Origin: CAG-791 sp963650385
Lineage (GTDB): Bacteria; Bacillota; Clostridia; Lachnospirales; Lachnospiraceae
Direction: 5' to 3'
DNA: 64,000 nt
Assembly (NCBI GenBank): GCA_963650385.1
Contig: CAVJLL010000006.1
Span: 14,739 to 78,738 of the forward strand
The position numbers were made by a program, and so were the translations under genes. Below, in pieces: positions 1-8,244 of the stretch (position 1 is its first letter; each line of letters starts with the position of its first letter). The notes under the pieces are model-generated. The model was given only the letters and a program-made list of their open reading frames with translations. It was not told where the DNA came from and ran no database searches.

Positions 1-1248
1 ATCCTTCGGGCCGTACTCTGCAGTCATGCGTCCCTCCGGTGTGCAGAGCCAGTTCAGGATTGCCATGCACAGCTCCGGATACTCGGTCTTGGCGCCGATG
101 GTCCAGGGTCTGTTGCCGCCGTAGATGTTCTGGCCATAGCAGATCGGTGTTGCCTCGGTCGGCGGGCAGGGATACATTGCCTTGCCCTGCTCCAGGTGCT
201 TCTCGGAATTGTACATTGCAGAGCCCAGGAAGTTGAAGATGTTCAGGAATGCCGAACCATTCTGATAGTCCTCTACCATGCCGTCGTAGCCCTGGGTCTG
301 GGAATCGGGATCCAGAAGTCCCTTCTGATACAGCGTGTTGTAGAACTTCAGCATTTCAATGTAAGGGCCGTCCTCCTGCAGTACATCGTAGTACACCTGC
401 TCGGTGGGATCATACAGTCCCATGCCGAACTCATCATAGCCATAATATGCAGAAGCCGTAGACTTAACGAACATCACCATGTTGACGTCCCAATCACTGA
501 ACAGGGACACGCCGTAGGTCGGGTTGCCGTTGTCGTCGGTCGGGCAGATCTCCTTCATCTGCTCCAGAACATCCACGAGGTCATCCAGGTTCTTGATTTC
601 CGGATATCCGAGCTCCTTGTACAGATCCCAGCGCAGATCCCACTCATACATCATTTCCTGACGTGCGGTTGCATCAACGGCAATATCAAAGCCGATGCCG
701 TAGGTCGTGCCGCCGGAAATGGTTGCGTTCTTCTCCAGTGCAGCAGGCATGTGCTCCTTGATATAAGGGCCGTACTCATCCAGAAGATCATCCTCGTTCC
801 AGTCGTACAGAAGTCCCTTGTCAATTGCCTGCAGGTACTCATCGGAGTCATTGCCCCAGATGACGATGTCGCCCAGGTTCCCGGACTCCATACGTGTCTC
901 ATACACGCCGTCTGCATCCTGAATGATGTTCAGCTTGACATTGAACTTGTCCAGCATAACCTGTGCAAACCATCCGATCTGCTCGCCGGAGTAGTTAGCC
1001 AGCTGATCGAAGACATCCAGAGTAACCGTCTCCTCCGGAATGATATCCGCCAGAAGATCCTCTTCACTCTCCTCATCGGCGTCATCCGCATCCTCGGTGT
1101 CCGCTTCCGCATCCTCTTCGTCATCTTCCTCGTCGGACGCATCCTCCGATGCAGCGCTCTCGGATGTCCCGGAAGACCCTCCGCAGGCCGCCAGAGAAAA
1201 TGCCATGGTAGACGCCAGAAGAAGCGCCATGATTTTCTTTGCCTTCAT
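1..1248 (-). CDS. Extracellular solute-binding lipoprotein of a carbohydrate ABC importer (3' end outside window)
   Basis: The reading frame runs off the window edge, so the C-terminus is missing after 416 codons. The N-terminus is a lipoprotein signal with basic residues, a hydrophobic stretch and the lipobox LAAC (Cys22), followed by a long acidic Ser/Asp/Glu linker of about 40 residues. The mature part has the character of a family-1 sugar-binding protein, including a late segment like WTIGAKTEYPELCMAILNWL. AGGAGG lies upstream of the ATG at 1248. The gene follows two permease genes on the same strand, so it is the substrate-binding part of that importer (Lpl/Ytc type). The substrate is unknown; nearby GH74 and KDG genes suggest plant oligosaccharides. 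Confidence 0.85.
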   Translation of the reverse strand, partial: MKAKKIMALLLASTMAFSLAACGGSSGTSESAASEDASDEEDDEEDAEADTEDADDADEESEEDLLADIIPEETVTLDVFDQLANYSGEQIGWFAQVMLDKFNVKLNIIQDADGVYETRMESGNLGDIVIWGNDSDEYLQAIDKGLLYDWNEDDLLDEYGPYIKEHMPAALEKNATISGGTTYGIGFDIAVDATARQEMMYEWDLRWDLYKELGYPEIKNLDDLVDVLEQMKEICPTDDNGNPTYGVSLFSDWDVNMVMFVKSTASAYYGYDEFGMGLYDPTEQVYYDVLQEDGPYIEMLKFYNTLYQKGLLDPDSQTQGYDGMVEDYQNGSAFLNIFNFLGSAMYNSEKHLEQGKAMYPCPPTEATPICYGQNIYGGNRPWTIGAKTEYPELCMAILNWLCTPEGRMTAEYGPKD

Positions 1249-1374
1249 AATACTTTCACCCTCCTAAAATTTTCTGTTGTTTTTATTTTTACCGCATTGC
1301 CGCGGAAAACAACCTTCCCTGTATCGCCGCCCGGCCGCCGGACCGGCGAATAAGCGGCAGCATCCTTTGCCGCA

Positions 1375-2340
1375 TCAGCCCTTCACGGCGCCCAGCATGA
1401 TGCCCTCTTCGAAATACCGCTGCATGAACGGATACACCACCAGGATCGGGATGACCGTTACCATGGAGATGGTATACTTGATCACCTTGCCGCTCATTGC
1501 TGACTTCAGTGCCGCATCGCTGACCGAGCCGCCGGACTGCATCAATGCACTTAAGTTCGATGCCTGATTCAGGTAGATGTACAGTCTGTGCTGCAGCGTG
1601 TACAGCTGCGGAGCGGACTGCATCAGGATCATGGAATCCGTAAAGGAGTTCCAGTGTCCCACCGCGCCGAAAATCGCGATCGTTGCCAGAATCGGCTTGC
1701 AAAGAGGCCAGATGATCTTGCGGAACACCGTCATGTAGGTCGCACCGTCGATCTCCGCGCTCTCCTCCAGCTCTGCCGGGATGGACTCAATGTAGGTCTT
1801 CACCAGAATGATGTTGTACGGTGCCACAATTCCCGGAATGATGTAAGCCCAGAAGGTATTGGTCAGTCCCAGCATCTGCATGTTCAGGAACCAGGGGATG
1901 AGGCCCGCATTGAAATACATGGTAATAACGAGAAACCGGTACCAGAACTTGCGTCCCCACATTTCCTGCTTGGTAACAAGGTATCCGACCAGTCCCGAAG
2001 CCGCCACCATCAATGCCGTGCCGAGGATGGTCCTGGCAACGGAAACCATGAAGGCCGTGCCAAGGTCGCTTACATTCAGCAGGGATTTATAGTTGGCCAG
2101 CGTCAGCCCCTTCGGGATGAAGTTGACCAGGCCCTTTACGACATAGTCGTTGTCGCTGATCGTGTTGATGAACAGGTAGTAGAACGGGAAAATACATGCC
2201 AATGTGAAAATCCCGAATACTGCATAGTTGATGACGTTGAAAACAATCTCGCCGGGGCTCGCCTTGAACGAGCTCTTGTGCGTTTTTTTGTAAAGGCGTT
2301 CCGCCTTTTCGTCGGCCCTTTCCTGTGCTGTCTTTGCCAT
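1375..2340 (-). CDS. Carbohydrate ABC transporter permease, MalG/LplC type
   Basis: This 321-residue inner-membrane protein has about six hydrophobic segments. Its cytoplasmic EAA loop near residues 210-230 (ELEESAEIDGATYMTVFRKI) contacts the ATPase. The C-terminus PFMQRYFEEGIMLGAVKG is the usual ending of LplC/YtcP-type permeases. The chosen ATG at 2340 is preceded by GGGAGG; an upstream start would add 21 residues unlike the family. It begins 16 bases after the stop of the partner permease, so the two are probably co-translated. No ATPase gene is present in the window. Confidence 0.88.
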   Translation of the reverse strand: MAKTAQERADEKAERLYKKTHKSSFKASPGEIVFNVINYAVFGIFTLACIFPFYYLFINTISDNDYVVKGLVNFIPKGLTLANYKSLLNVSDLGTAFMVSVARTILGTALMVAASGLVGYLVTKQEMWGRKFWYRFLVITMYFNAGLIPWFLNMQMLGLTNTFWAYIIPGIVAPYNIILVKTYIESIPAELEESAEIDGATYMTVFRKIIWPLCKPILATIAIFGAVGHWNSFTDSMILMQSAPQLYTLQHRLYIYLNQASNLSALMQSGGSVSDAALKSAMSGKVIKYTISMVTVIPILVVYPFMQRYFEEGIMLGAVKG

Positions 2341-2356
2341 AACGCAGCCTCCCTTC

Positions 2357-3808
2357 TTAAATGATGCTCTCGCCGCGGACCAGCTTCGAAATTCCGTTGG
2401 CACCGAACAGCAGTACTACGCTGACAATGGACTTGAGCATACTCACCACGGTTGTAAGAGGGATCATGCCCTGACCGATACCCAGCTTATATACGTACAG
2501 ATCCAGTACCATGACGTAATCGGTGTTGGTTGCATTTTCGAAAACCAGGTACTGATCCATGCCGTTGCTCAGAACGTTTGCAACCGACATCAGGAGCAGT
2601 ACGCAGAAGGTCGGGATCAGGCTCGGCACGGTGATGTTCCACATTCTCTGGAAGCGTCCTGCGCCGTCTACCGTTGCTGCCTCATACAGCTGCCGGTCGA
2701 TGCCGGAGATCGCCGCAATGTAAATAATGGCGCTCCAGCCAACGCCTTTCCACATGCCCCAGGCCCACATCTTCAGCCATGTATGGGTGCTGCTCATCAG
2801 CATGTTCTGTCCGGAGGACCAGATGCCGGCGTTGACCATCAAGCTGCTGATAAATCCGTCGGTGGAGAAAATGCAGAACGCAATGGCATAAACCAGAACC
2901 CAGCTGATGAAGTTCGGAATCGTGGTAAAGGTCTGTACGAATCTGCGGAACCGGTCGTTCTTGATCTCCGAAAGGAAAATGGCGAACGCCATCGGAATCC
3001 AGCTGGTGCCGATGCCGAGTGCGCTCATTCCCAGCGTGTTCTTAAGTACGCGGACAACGTCCTTTACGGTTGCCTCATTCTGGAACAGCTGTGTGAACCA
3101 CTTCAGTCCGACGAAGTTGTCCATGCTCAGGGTGTCGCCCACCTTGTAGTCAAAGAACGCGTATCTCCAGCCCCACAGCGGCAGATAACTGAATACGCCG
3201 CACAGCGCCAGGAACGGCAGGAAGAGCAGGAAGAGCTTGTACTTGGACTCCATCTCATATTTATCTTCCTTTGCCGCCTTCGGAACCAGGAATACCTCCA
3301 GCAGTGCCAGCACATAAATAACGCAGATGAGCACAAACAGCGGCCAGAAGGCACCGGAGAACATCGGCTCAACCTTTTTAGGCTTGGAGGTTGCAGCAAT
3401 CTGACCGTAAGCGGAATAAATTCCGACCATGCCGATCACCTGCACCGTGCTCCCGATCAGGATGAACAGATTGGAAAGTCTCTTGAATTTCCGGTTGCCG
3501 ATGGACATGCACGCACCTGCAACAGCAGCGAATACGCCCAGACAAATGATCAGTGCTGCGCCGAACAGCAGCTGCATGGTGGAGCGCTCCACCCATCCCT
3601 TTTTGAAGGCTCTTCCGAAGCCAGATGTCAGATTGCTGTAGGAAAAGCCGGAAGAGAACAAAGACATGTTCCGGTTAATGAGTCCGCTGATCCGGGCAGG
3701 ATTCAGCGCCGGTACGAGCAGGAAAATAACCGAGACCAGGATTGCGACACGCAGGACGCAATACAAGATATCCGATGTATGTTCCCTTGCAGATTTCGAA
3801 TTTTTCAT
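2357..3808 (-). CDS. Carbohydrate ABC transporter permease, LplB type, with extra N-terminal membrane region
   Basis: The C-terminal 300 residues form a standard LplB/UgpA-like permease, with an EAA loop DRQLYEAATVDGAGRFQRMW. About 180 extra residues precede it and contain roughly four hydrophobic segments, for example LLFGAALIICLGVFAAVAGA. The protein is 483 residues against about 300 for the family. The ATG at 3808 follows GGGAGGG, so the extension is inside the best-supported start. It is the first gene of the importer operon. The extension could be a regulatory or assembly domain; its function is unknown. Confidence 0.85.
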   Translation of the reverse strand: MKNSKSAREHTSDILYCVLRVAILVSVIFLLVPALNPARISGLINRNMSLFSSGFSYSNLTSGFGRAFKKGWVERSTMQLLFGAALIICLGVFAAVAGACMSIGNRKFKRLSNLFILIGSTVQVIGMVGIYSAYGQIAATSKPKKVEPMFSGAFWPLFVLICVIYVLALLEVFLVPKAAKEDKYEMESKYKLFLLFLPFLALCGVFSYLPLWGWRYAFFDYKVGDTLSMDNFVGLKWFTQLFQNEATVKDVVRVLKNTLGMSALGIGTSWIPMAFAIFLSEIKNDRFRRFVQTFTTIPNFISWVLVYAIAFCIFSTDGFISSLMVNAGIWSSGQNMLMSSTHTWLKMWAWGMWKGVGWSAIIYIAAISGIDRQLYEAATVDGAGRFQRMWNITVPSLIPTFCVLLLMSVANVLSNGMDQYLVFENATNTDYVMVLDLYVYKLGIGQGMIPLTTVVSMLKSIVSVVLLFGANGISKLVRGESII

Positions 3809-4176
3809 TTCATACACCCCTCCCTCTTCTGAAAATATCCACATCCGTCCGTTTCCTCCGAACAATTGACGGGCTTTTGTCCCATCGAACCGTTTTTGCG
3901 CCTTTCTCATTGTTAATATTGCGCAAAGAAGAAGGCGAACAGCAGAGGCTTTTTGTAACTTAAACATTTTCTGCGGACTTTTCTGTTTCGTTCCCAATAA
4001 CTATAAGATCAGATTGACGAAAAAAATACCGTATAAATTAGGGATGTATACCGTCACTTTTATGTATATTTTTGCATATTGCACGATTCGCATAGTGCGT
4101 TTTGCACATCAGCAGTCGGTGACAGCAATTATGGGAATGTTGCACAATGATTTTGCACGAATGCTTACCGAAAATT

Positions 4177-4192
4177 GCGAAAACGTTTTCGC
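4177..4192. promoter_or_regulatory. LacI/CcpA-type palindromic operator
   Basis: GCGAAAACGTTTTCGC is a perfect palindrome with a central CG, the general form bound by LacI/GalR-family proteins. It is close to the catabolite-response core TGNAANCGNTNNCA, but its outer bases are GC rather than TG/CA. It lies about 370 bases upstream of the importer operon. Which protein binds it is inference. Confidence 0.45.
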
Positions 4193-4201
4193 TGCTCAGT
4201 C

Positions 4202-4250
4202 AGAAAAATCCCTGCAGACAGGAATCATTCCTGACTGCAGGGATTTTTCT
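4202..4250 (-). terminator. Long stem-loop, probable terminator of the GH74-like gene
   Basis: AGAAAAATCCCTGCAG (4202-4217) is complementary to CTGCAGGGATTTTTCT (4235-4250). A smaller AGGAAT/ATTCCT hairpin sits in the loop. A/T runs on both sides allow action in either direction. It lies between the GH74-like stop and the importer promoter region. Confidence 0.65.
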
Positions 4251-4281
4251 GTGTTTGTTACTGTTCATTCACCAGTCAAGT

Positions 4282-4333
4282 GACGGGTCCCGGCGGAGTT
4301 GTCCTTCACCCCGTCGCTTGGCTGGCGTCATCA
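4282..4333. repeat. Copy of dispersed repeat family B
   Basis: GACGGGTCCCGGCGGAGTTG matches GACGGGTCCTGACGGAGTTG at 63937 with two changes, and TTGGCTGGCGTC is the complement of the GACGCCAGCC block. It lies just after the GH74-like stop. Confidence 0.55.
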
Positions 4334-4363
4334 CGACAGCTCGTTCCCTCAGCTGCCTTCGGA

Positions 4364-6868
4364 TTACTCTGCTGCACCCGGCTCGCCGTACAGGACTCCT
4401 CTGCTGCCGGTGCCGAGATAAAATCTTCCGAATACGCAGGCATCTCCGTCCATGCTGTTGATCTCGCCGAACATCTGCCGGTCCGTATTCAAACGGACAT
4501 AGCTCCTCCCGTCATCGATGCTGCGGTAAAAGCCGTACGCGCCTCCGATCACACCCGCGAAGTAGATGGCCTTGCTCTCCTTTGCATAATCACCGCCGTC
4601 GCGTCCGATCCCAAGCCCCATGCGGTAAACAATATCGCCGTCCTGGCTAAGCTTTACCGCGTCCGCCGTCCTGTCTTCTGCGTCATAGGCCAGCTTCCAG
4701 AGTCCATCTTCGCCGAGTGCCATGTAGAAGACGCCCTCTCTGCCGCATTCTCCGCGCACCTCTGTCTTATTGGCGCAGTCTATCAAAGAGAAATCAACCG
4801 TCGGGAAATTCTCCGGCAGGCAGCACGGGCGGAAGGTTCGCCCGCCGTCCTCACTGACATAAAAATCCGAGTGGTCCCCAAATCCGTAGAACAGCTCCGG
4901 ATTCATCCGGTCTGCAAAGACCTTGAAGCCGCCGGCCGTCTTCTGCCGCCCGTCGCCGTCATACACCAGAACCCGTTCAAAATGCTCTCCCGCGTCCCGG
5001 CTCACAACCACCTGATCCACCGGAAGATGAATTCCGTCCGCAATCGACCATACGAGGCGCTGTCCGTCCGAGGACATCGCCGCCCAGCCGCTGTTCACAT
5101 TCGGCTGCTCGATCCTGTGCAGTGCCGCATCAATCGGCTCTCCCAGGCCAAACGGCATCGGGAGCCTGCGGAAGGTTCTGCACTGGTCCTCGGAATAAAT
5201 CAGTCCGCCCTTTGTCCTTCCTGTCCAGTTCCCTCTCGGCGTAACCACCACCAGCTCCGGATGCAGATCCGAATAGTCTGCATTGATGCAGGTGATATAG
5301 CGGTTTCCTTCTGCATCGTCAAAGGAATTGTCGCAGGGCCGGTCCAGATCCCGGAATGCAAATCCACCAAGATCGCCCAGGATGTCAATGCACTTCACCT
5401 CTCCCGCCGGCGGTCCGTAGACGTTCAGATGCACCGTCTCCTCAATTCCGTCGCTCCAGTCCTCAAAAACAACCGGCTCCGCGCCGCTTTGACGGACGAG
5501 ATTCCTTGACCGGAACACACCGGTTCCGGTATTGAACCACACCTCATCCGGACGGAACGGGTTGATTTTCAGATCCGTCAGCCAATGGATCAGATTGTGG
5601 CCGCCGTTGTAGCACGGCTTCAGATACGACGTCCAGAATTCCATTTTGCCGACCGCAAGATCGCACAGAATGCATTCCCAGGATGCTCCGTAATCCCGGG
5701 ACAGGTAGATGCAGTCACCGTCCCCCTTGCTGATCGTCGAAACCGTCACCAATCCCGGAACGCGCTGCGCCGTGTCTATACCGGAAAATCCATATTCCAG
5801 GCCATACGCCGGAAGGCCGTCTGCCGCTCCATCACCTGCCAGGGAAGCCGGCCGGTGTCCCGCGCTGTCCCTGTCTCCCGCTTCTCCGACATTTTCTCCG
5901 TCCGGAACCGGCTCCGCCGGCGGTGGTGTAATATCCACTCCCTGCCCGATCCGGCCATCCGCCTCCAGCGGGTAGCGCACAGCCTTTCCGCCGATGACGC
6001 TGCCGCCGTCACAGCTGTAGCCCAGCTCACGCACATAGGCATTTCGCCCCATCACCGAAAACGTCACATACAGATACTGTTCGTCCAACGCGTAGCGCTG
6101 CGCCACCAGTCCTGCCAGCTGCACACCCTCGATTTCTCCGTCCCACGGCTCCCAGAGCTCCTGAAACGAAGCACCGTCATCATAGGACACAAACAGGCTG
6201 TGTCCGCGAAGCGCAGCGCTGCGCTTCGTCGTCGTCCCGGCGCCGGCAGCAAACAAGGCCCTGCCGTCCGCTGTCTGTCCTACAAAGGTTGCATAGTCCT
6301 CCGCGAAGGAGCGAACCCTGCTCCAGCTCTTCCCGCGGTCATCGCTCCTCCACAGGCCGCTCTCCTGCGAGGCAAACCACAGAACCTCTTCACGTGTCCT
6401 GTCCACAATCAGCCGATAGCCGGTTCCTCTCCCGTTCAGATTGCCGTGCACATGCATCGGCATTTCATAATAGGAGAACGTCTCACCATAGTCCTCCGAA
6501 ACGGCAAATTTTCCATGCGCCGCGGTATTCGTCCCGCAGGCAATGTACAGTCTCTCCGGATGCCTCTCATCCAATGCGATGGCTGCCGGAAATGTCTCGC
6601 TGACATCTTCCATCGTCACATGGTCAATGAGACTGTGCCAGCGCTGCTCCCGTGCATCAAAGCGGTAGGCTCCGCCGATATCCGTCCGCAGGTAAAATAC
6701 ACCTTCCGCGTGCGGATGAAACATAAATCCGGTAACATATCCGCCGCCCGGGATCGGCATATTGCGGTACCGGTAGCTCTCCTGCGGTATGTCCCGCGGT
6801 TCCTGCGTATGGCCGCCTCCAAGATTATTCTGTTCAGAACCCCAGCTTCGTTTCTCAGAATTTCCCAT
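4364..6868 (-). CDS. GH74-like beta-propeller glycoside hydrolase, predicted cytoplasmic
   Basis: This 834-residue protein begins with the GH74 xyloglucanase pattern GGGYVTGFMF then RTDIGGAYRFD near residues 41-71, and later has CIDILGDLGGF near residue 499. In characterised GH74 enzymes two Asp residues act as base and acid; Asp63 and Asp499 are the likely equivalents. BNR/Asp-box-like segments (YSEDQCRTF, VSRDAGEHF, VSEDGGRTF) fit twin seven-bladed propellers. No signal peptide or membrane segment precedes the domain, unlike most secreted GH74 enzymes, so it probably acts on imported oligosaccharides. GGAGG precedes the ATG. Glucan specificity is family-based; another BNR-fold activity is possible. 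Confidence 0.72.
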   Translation of the reverse strand: MGNSEKRSWGSEQNNLGGGHTQEPRDIPQESYRYRNMPIPGGGYVTGFMFHPHAEGVFYLRTDIGGAYRFDAREQRWHSLIDHVTMEDVSETFPAAIALDERHPERLYIACGTNTAAHGKFAVSEDYGETFSYYEMPMHVHGNLNGRGTGYRLIVDRTREEVLWFASQESGLWRSDDRGKSWSRVRSFAEDYATFVGQTADGRALFAAGAGTTTKRSAALRGHSLFVSYDDGASFQELWEPWDGEIEGVQLAGLVAQRYALDEQYLYVTFSVMGRNAYVRELGYSCDGGSVIGGKAVRYPLEADGRIGQGVDITPPPAEPVPDGENVGEAGDRDSAGHRPASLAGDGAADGLPAYGLEYGFSGIDTAQRVPGLVTVSTISKGDGDCIYLSRDYGASWECILCDLAVGKMEFWTSYLKPCYNGGHNLIHWLTDLKINPFRPDEVWFNTGTGVFRSRNLVRQSGAEPVVFEDWSDGIEETVHLNVYGPPAGEVKCIDILGDLGGFAFRDLDRPCDNSFDDAEGNRYITCINADYSDLHPELVVVTPRGNWTGRTKGGLIYSEDQCRTFRRLPMPFGLGEPIDAALHRIEQPNVNSGWAAMSSDGQRLVWSIADGIHLPVDQVVVSRDAGEHFERVLVYDGDGRQKTAGGFKVFADRMNPELFYGFGDHSDFYVSEDGGRTFRPCCLPENFPTVDFSLIDCANKTEVRGECGREGVFYMALGEDGLWKLAYDAEDRTADAVKLSQDGDIVYRMGLGIGRDGGDYAKESKAIYFAGVIGGAYGFYRSIDDGRSYVRLNTDRQMFGEINSMDGDACVFGRFYLGTGSRGVLYGEPGAAE

Positions 6869-6921
6869 CGTATTCCTCCGCCCAGACTCGAAATGCTATT
6901 CTCCTGCTCATAAAACTCAAG

Positions 6922-6952
6922 CCTCCTCGCGCAAGTAAGCTTGCATCGGAGG
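6922..6952. other. Inverted repeat upstream of the GH74-like gene
   Basis: CCTCC pairs with GGAGG, and inside it GCAAG pairs with CTTGC. It lies between the IclR-type stop and the GH74-like start. On the minus strand it is followed by only a short T run, so it could be a weak terminator for the regulator gene. Confidence 0.35.
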
Positions 6953-7111
6953 TTTGAACCTTTTGCTCCTGGTGTCAAGCCATTGTATCACGATTAGAGT
7001 GCAGAGCTCAGAGGCGCGTGGATTCCTTCAATATTTTTCGCATCTTTCGTAACGGTACGCTCGCAAGCCAAACGACCATACGGCGGAGAATATCCGAATT
7101 CAGGGACATTA

Positions 7112-7921
7112 TCAGAAGAGCCCCCGCGTCATCTTATCGGCAAGCTCCGCATCCATTTCCTCCTTGCATGCCAGAACCTCCCGGGAAAGATTCCGTATCC
7201 GTTCATTGTCCATGCGGCTGATGGGAACCGAGATGGAGAACGCATAGCGCGCACCGCCGTCCATGGCCAATGCCGCCGCAATGCACCGGACTCCCGTTTC
7301 ATTTTCCTCGTTGTCCAGCGCATAGCCCTTCCTGCGCACCTCTGTCACCTCCTCCAGAAAATCCTCCGGATTGGTAATCGTATACGGTGTTTTTCTCTCT
7401 ATGCTGCAGGAATCCCAGAGACGCCGGATCTCCGGATCAGAAAGGCTCGCCATCATCGCCTTGCCTACCCCCGTGCGGTAGAACGGAATCCGGCTCCCGA
7501 TGTAGGATGTCATACGCACAGAATGGTCATTGGAATCCACCTTATCGATGTAGATCACCTCGCCTGCATCCCGTTCCACGAAATGAACCGTTTCATGCAC
7601 TCTTCCTGAAAGCTTCTTCAGATACGGCCGCACCACCTGCGCCACATCCACCTGCCCCAGCAGGCGGTCCGCCAGCTCCACGAGCTTGAGCGTTGCCTCA
7701 TAGTGTCCGGTTTCCGGATCCTGCCGCACATAGTTCATATATTGAAGAGATGCCAGAATCCGATGCGTCGTGCTCTTATTCAGCTGCAGAGCCTGTGTCA
7801 GATCCGCAAGCGTGCTCTGTCCGTTTTGCGCAAGATATTCCAGCGCACCGAAAAGGCGTCCGGCCACCTGGATCGGATTGCCGTCCTTCTCTTCTGTTCT
7901 TCCCACTTCCGGTTCCTGCAT
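7112..7921 (-). CDS. IclR-family transcriptional regulator (KdgR-like)
   Basis: The 269-residue protein has an N-terminal winged helix-turn-helix (about residues 17-85, with STLADLTQALQLNKSTTHRI) and the IclR effector domain (about 95-265, ending in VPISRMDNERIRNLS). Such proteins repress or activate catabolic genes according to a small acid ligand. It is divergent from kdgK-eda, and related operator-like sites lie at both promoters. Control of KDG use with KDG or a related acid as ligand is therefore the simplest reading. AGGAGG lies five bases before the ATG. Confidence 0.85.
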   Translation of the reverse strand: MQEPEVGRTEEKDGNPIQVAGRLFGALEYLAQNGQSTLADLTQALQLNKSTTHRILASLQYMNYVRQDPETGHYEATLKLVELADRLLGQVDVAQVVRPYLKKLSGRVHETVHFVERDAGEVIYIDKVDSNDHSVRMTSYIGSRIPFYRTGVGKAMMASLSDPEIRRLWDSCSIERKTPYTITNPEDFLEEVTEVRRKGYALDNEENETGVRCIAAALAMDGGARYAFSISVPISRMDNERIRNLSREVLACKEEMDAELADKMTRGLF

Positions 7922-8006
7922 CCTTACCTCCTACGCCGCCGCTTGGCAGTGTCAGCCCCATCCATCCCGGACAGGCAGGACAGTTTCTGTACACCGCGCG
8001 GCTATT

Positions 8007-8052
8007 GTTTCATTATGTGGAACATATTAGCAAATCCGCTGTACCTGTGCAA
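8007..8052 (-). promoter_or_regulatory. Sigma-A promoter and operator-like site of the IclR-family gene
   Basis: On the minus strand TTGCAC (8047-8052) and TAATAT (8024-8029) are 17 bases apart. GTTTCATTATGTGGAAC (8007-8023) overlaps the expected start of transcription. It resembles the site downstream of the kdgK promoter, which suggests autoregulation. Confidence 0.55.
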
Positions 8053-8123
8053 CTCGTTTTCCCACGCTTTCTCATAGCATTTTACCCAATAATTATCCGC
8101 TGAAATTATTTAATTTTCCTGTC

Positions 8124-8151
8124 TTGACTTCTCTTATGCGTTTTCTATAAT
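8124..8151 (+). promoter_or_regulatory. Sigma-A promoter of kdgK-eda
   Basis: TTGACT (8124-8129), a 16-base spacer and a perfect TATAAT (8146-8151) lie about 95 bases upstream of the kdgK start codon. Confidence 0.75.
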
Positions 8152-8170
8152 GATAGCAGAAACCTATCGC

Positions 8171-8200
8171 AATGCGAAACGCGAGTTTCACATTGTGGAA
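8171..8200. promoter_or_regulatory. Candidate IclR/KdgR operator downstream of the kdgK promoter
   Basis: Two overlapping inverted repeats occur here: AATGCGAAAC / GTTTCACATT around GCGA (8171-8194), and TTTCACATTGTGGAA (8186-8200). The first contains GAAA-N6-TTTC, similar to KdgR boxes described in enterobacteria. The second resembles the site at 8007-8023. The site starts about 13 bases after the expected transcription start, where a repressor would block elongation. Confidence 0.55.
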
Positions 8201-8244
8201 TATACGGAAGGCAACCATTTTATTTTCCAGAAAGGAGTTCTGAC

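Larger units (their letters stand above)
3809..4363. promoter_or_regulatory. Regulatory region of the 1-3808 importer operon
   Basis: This 555-base gap holds no plausible gene. It contains a strong hairpin (4202-4250), a perfect 16-base palindrome (4177-4192), four TTGCAC words at 4079, 4102, 4140 and 4153, an AT-rich stretch (4010-4110) suited to a promoter, and a repeat element copy (4282-4333). I could not fix one -35/-10 pair with confidence. Confidence 0.5.

Noticed and set aside
196..1353. 385-codon plus-strand frame opposite the first lipoprotein gene
   Set aside because: The lipoprotein on the minus strand has a signal, lipobox and ribosome site; the plus frame has none of these.
1340..1370. 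GC-rich hairpin between the second permease and the first lipoprotein gene as a terminator
   Set aside because: It has no T run and lies inside an apparent operon, so mRNA processing is more likely; too weak to list as a terminator.
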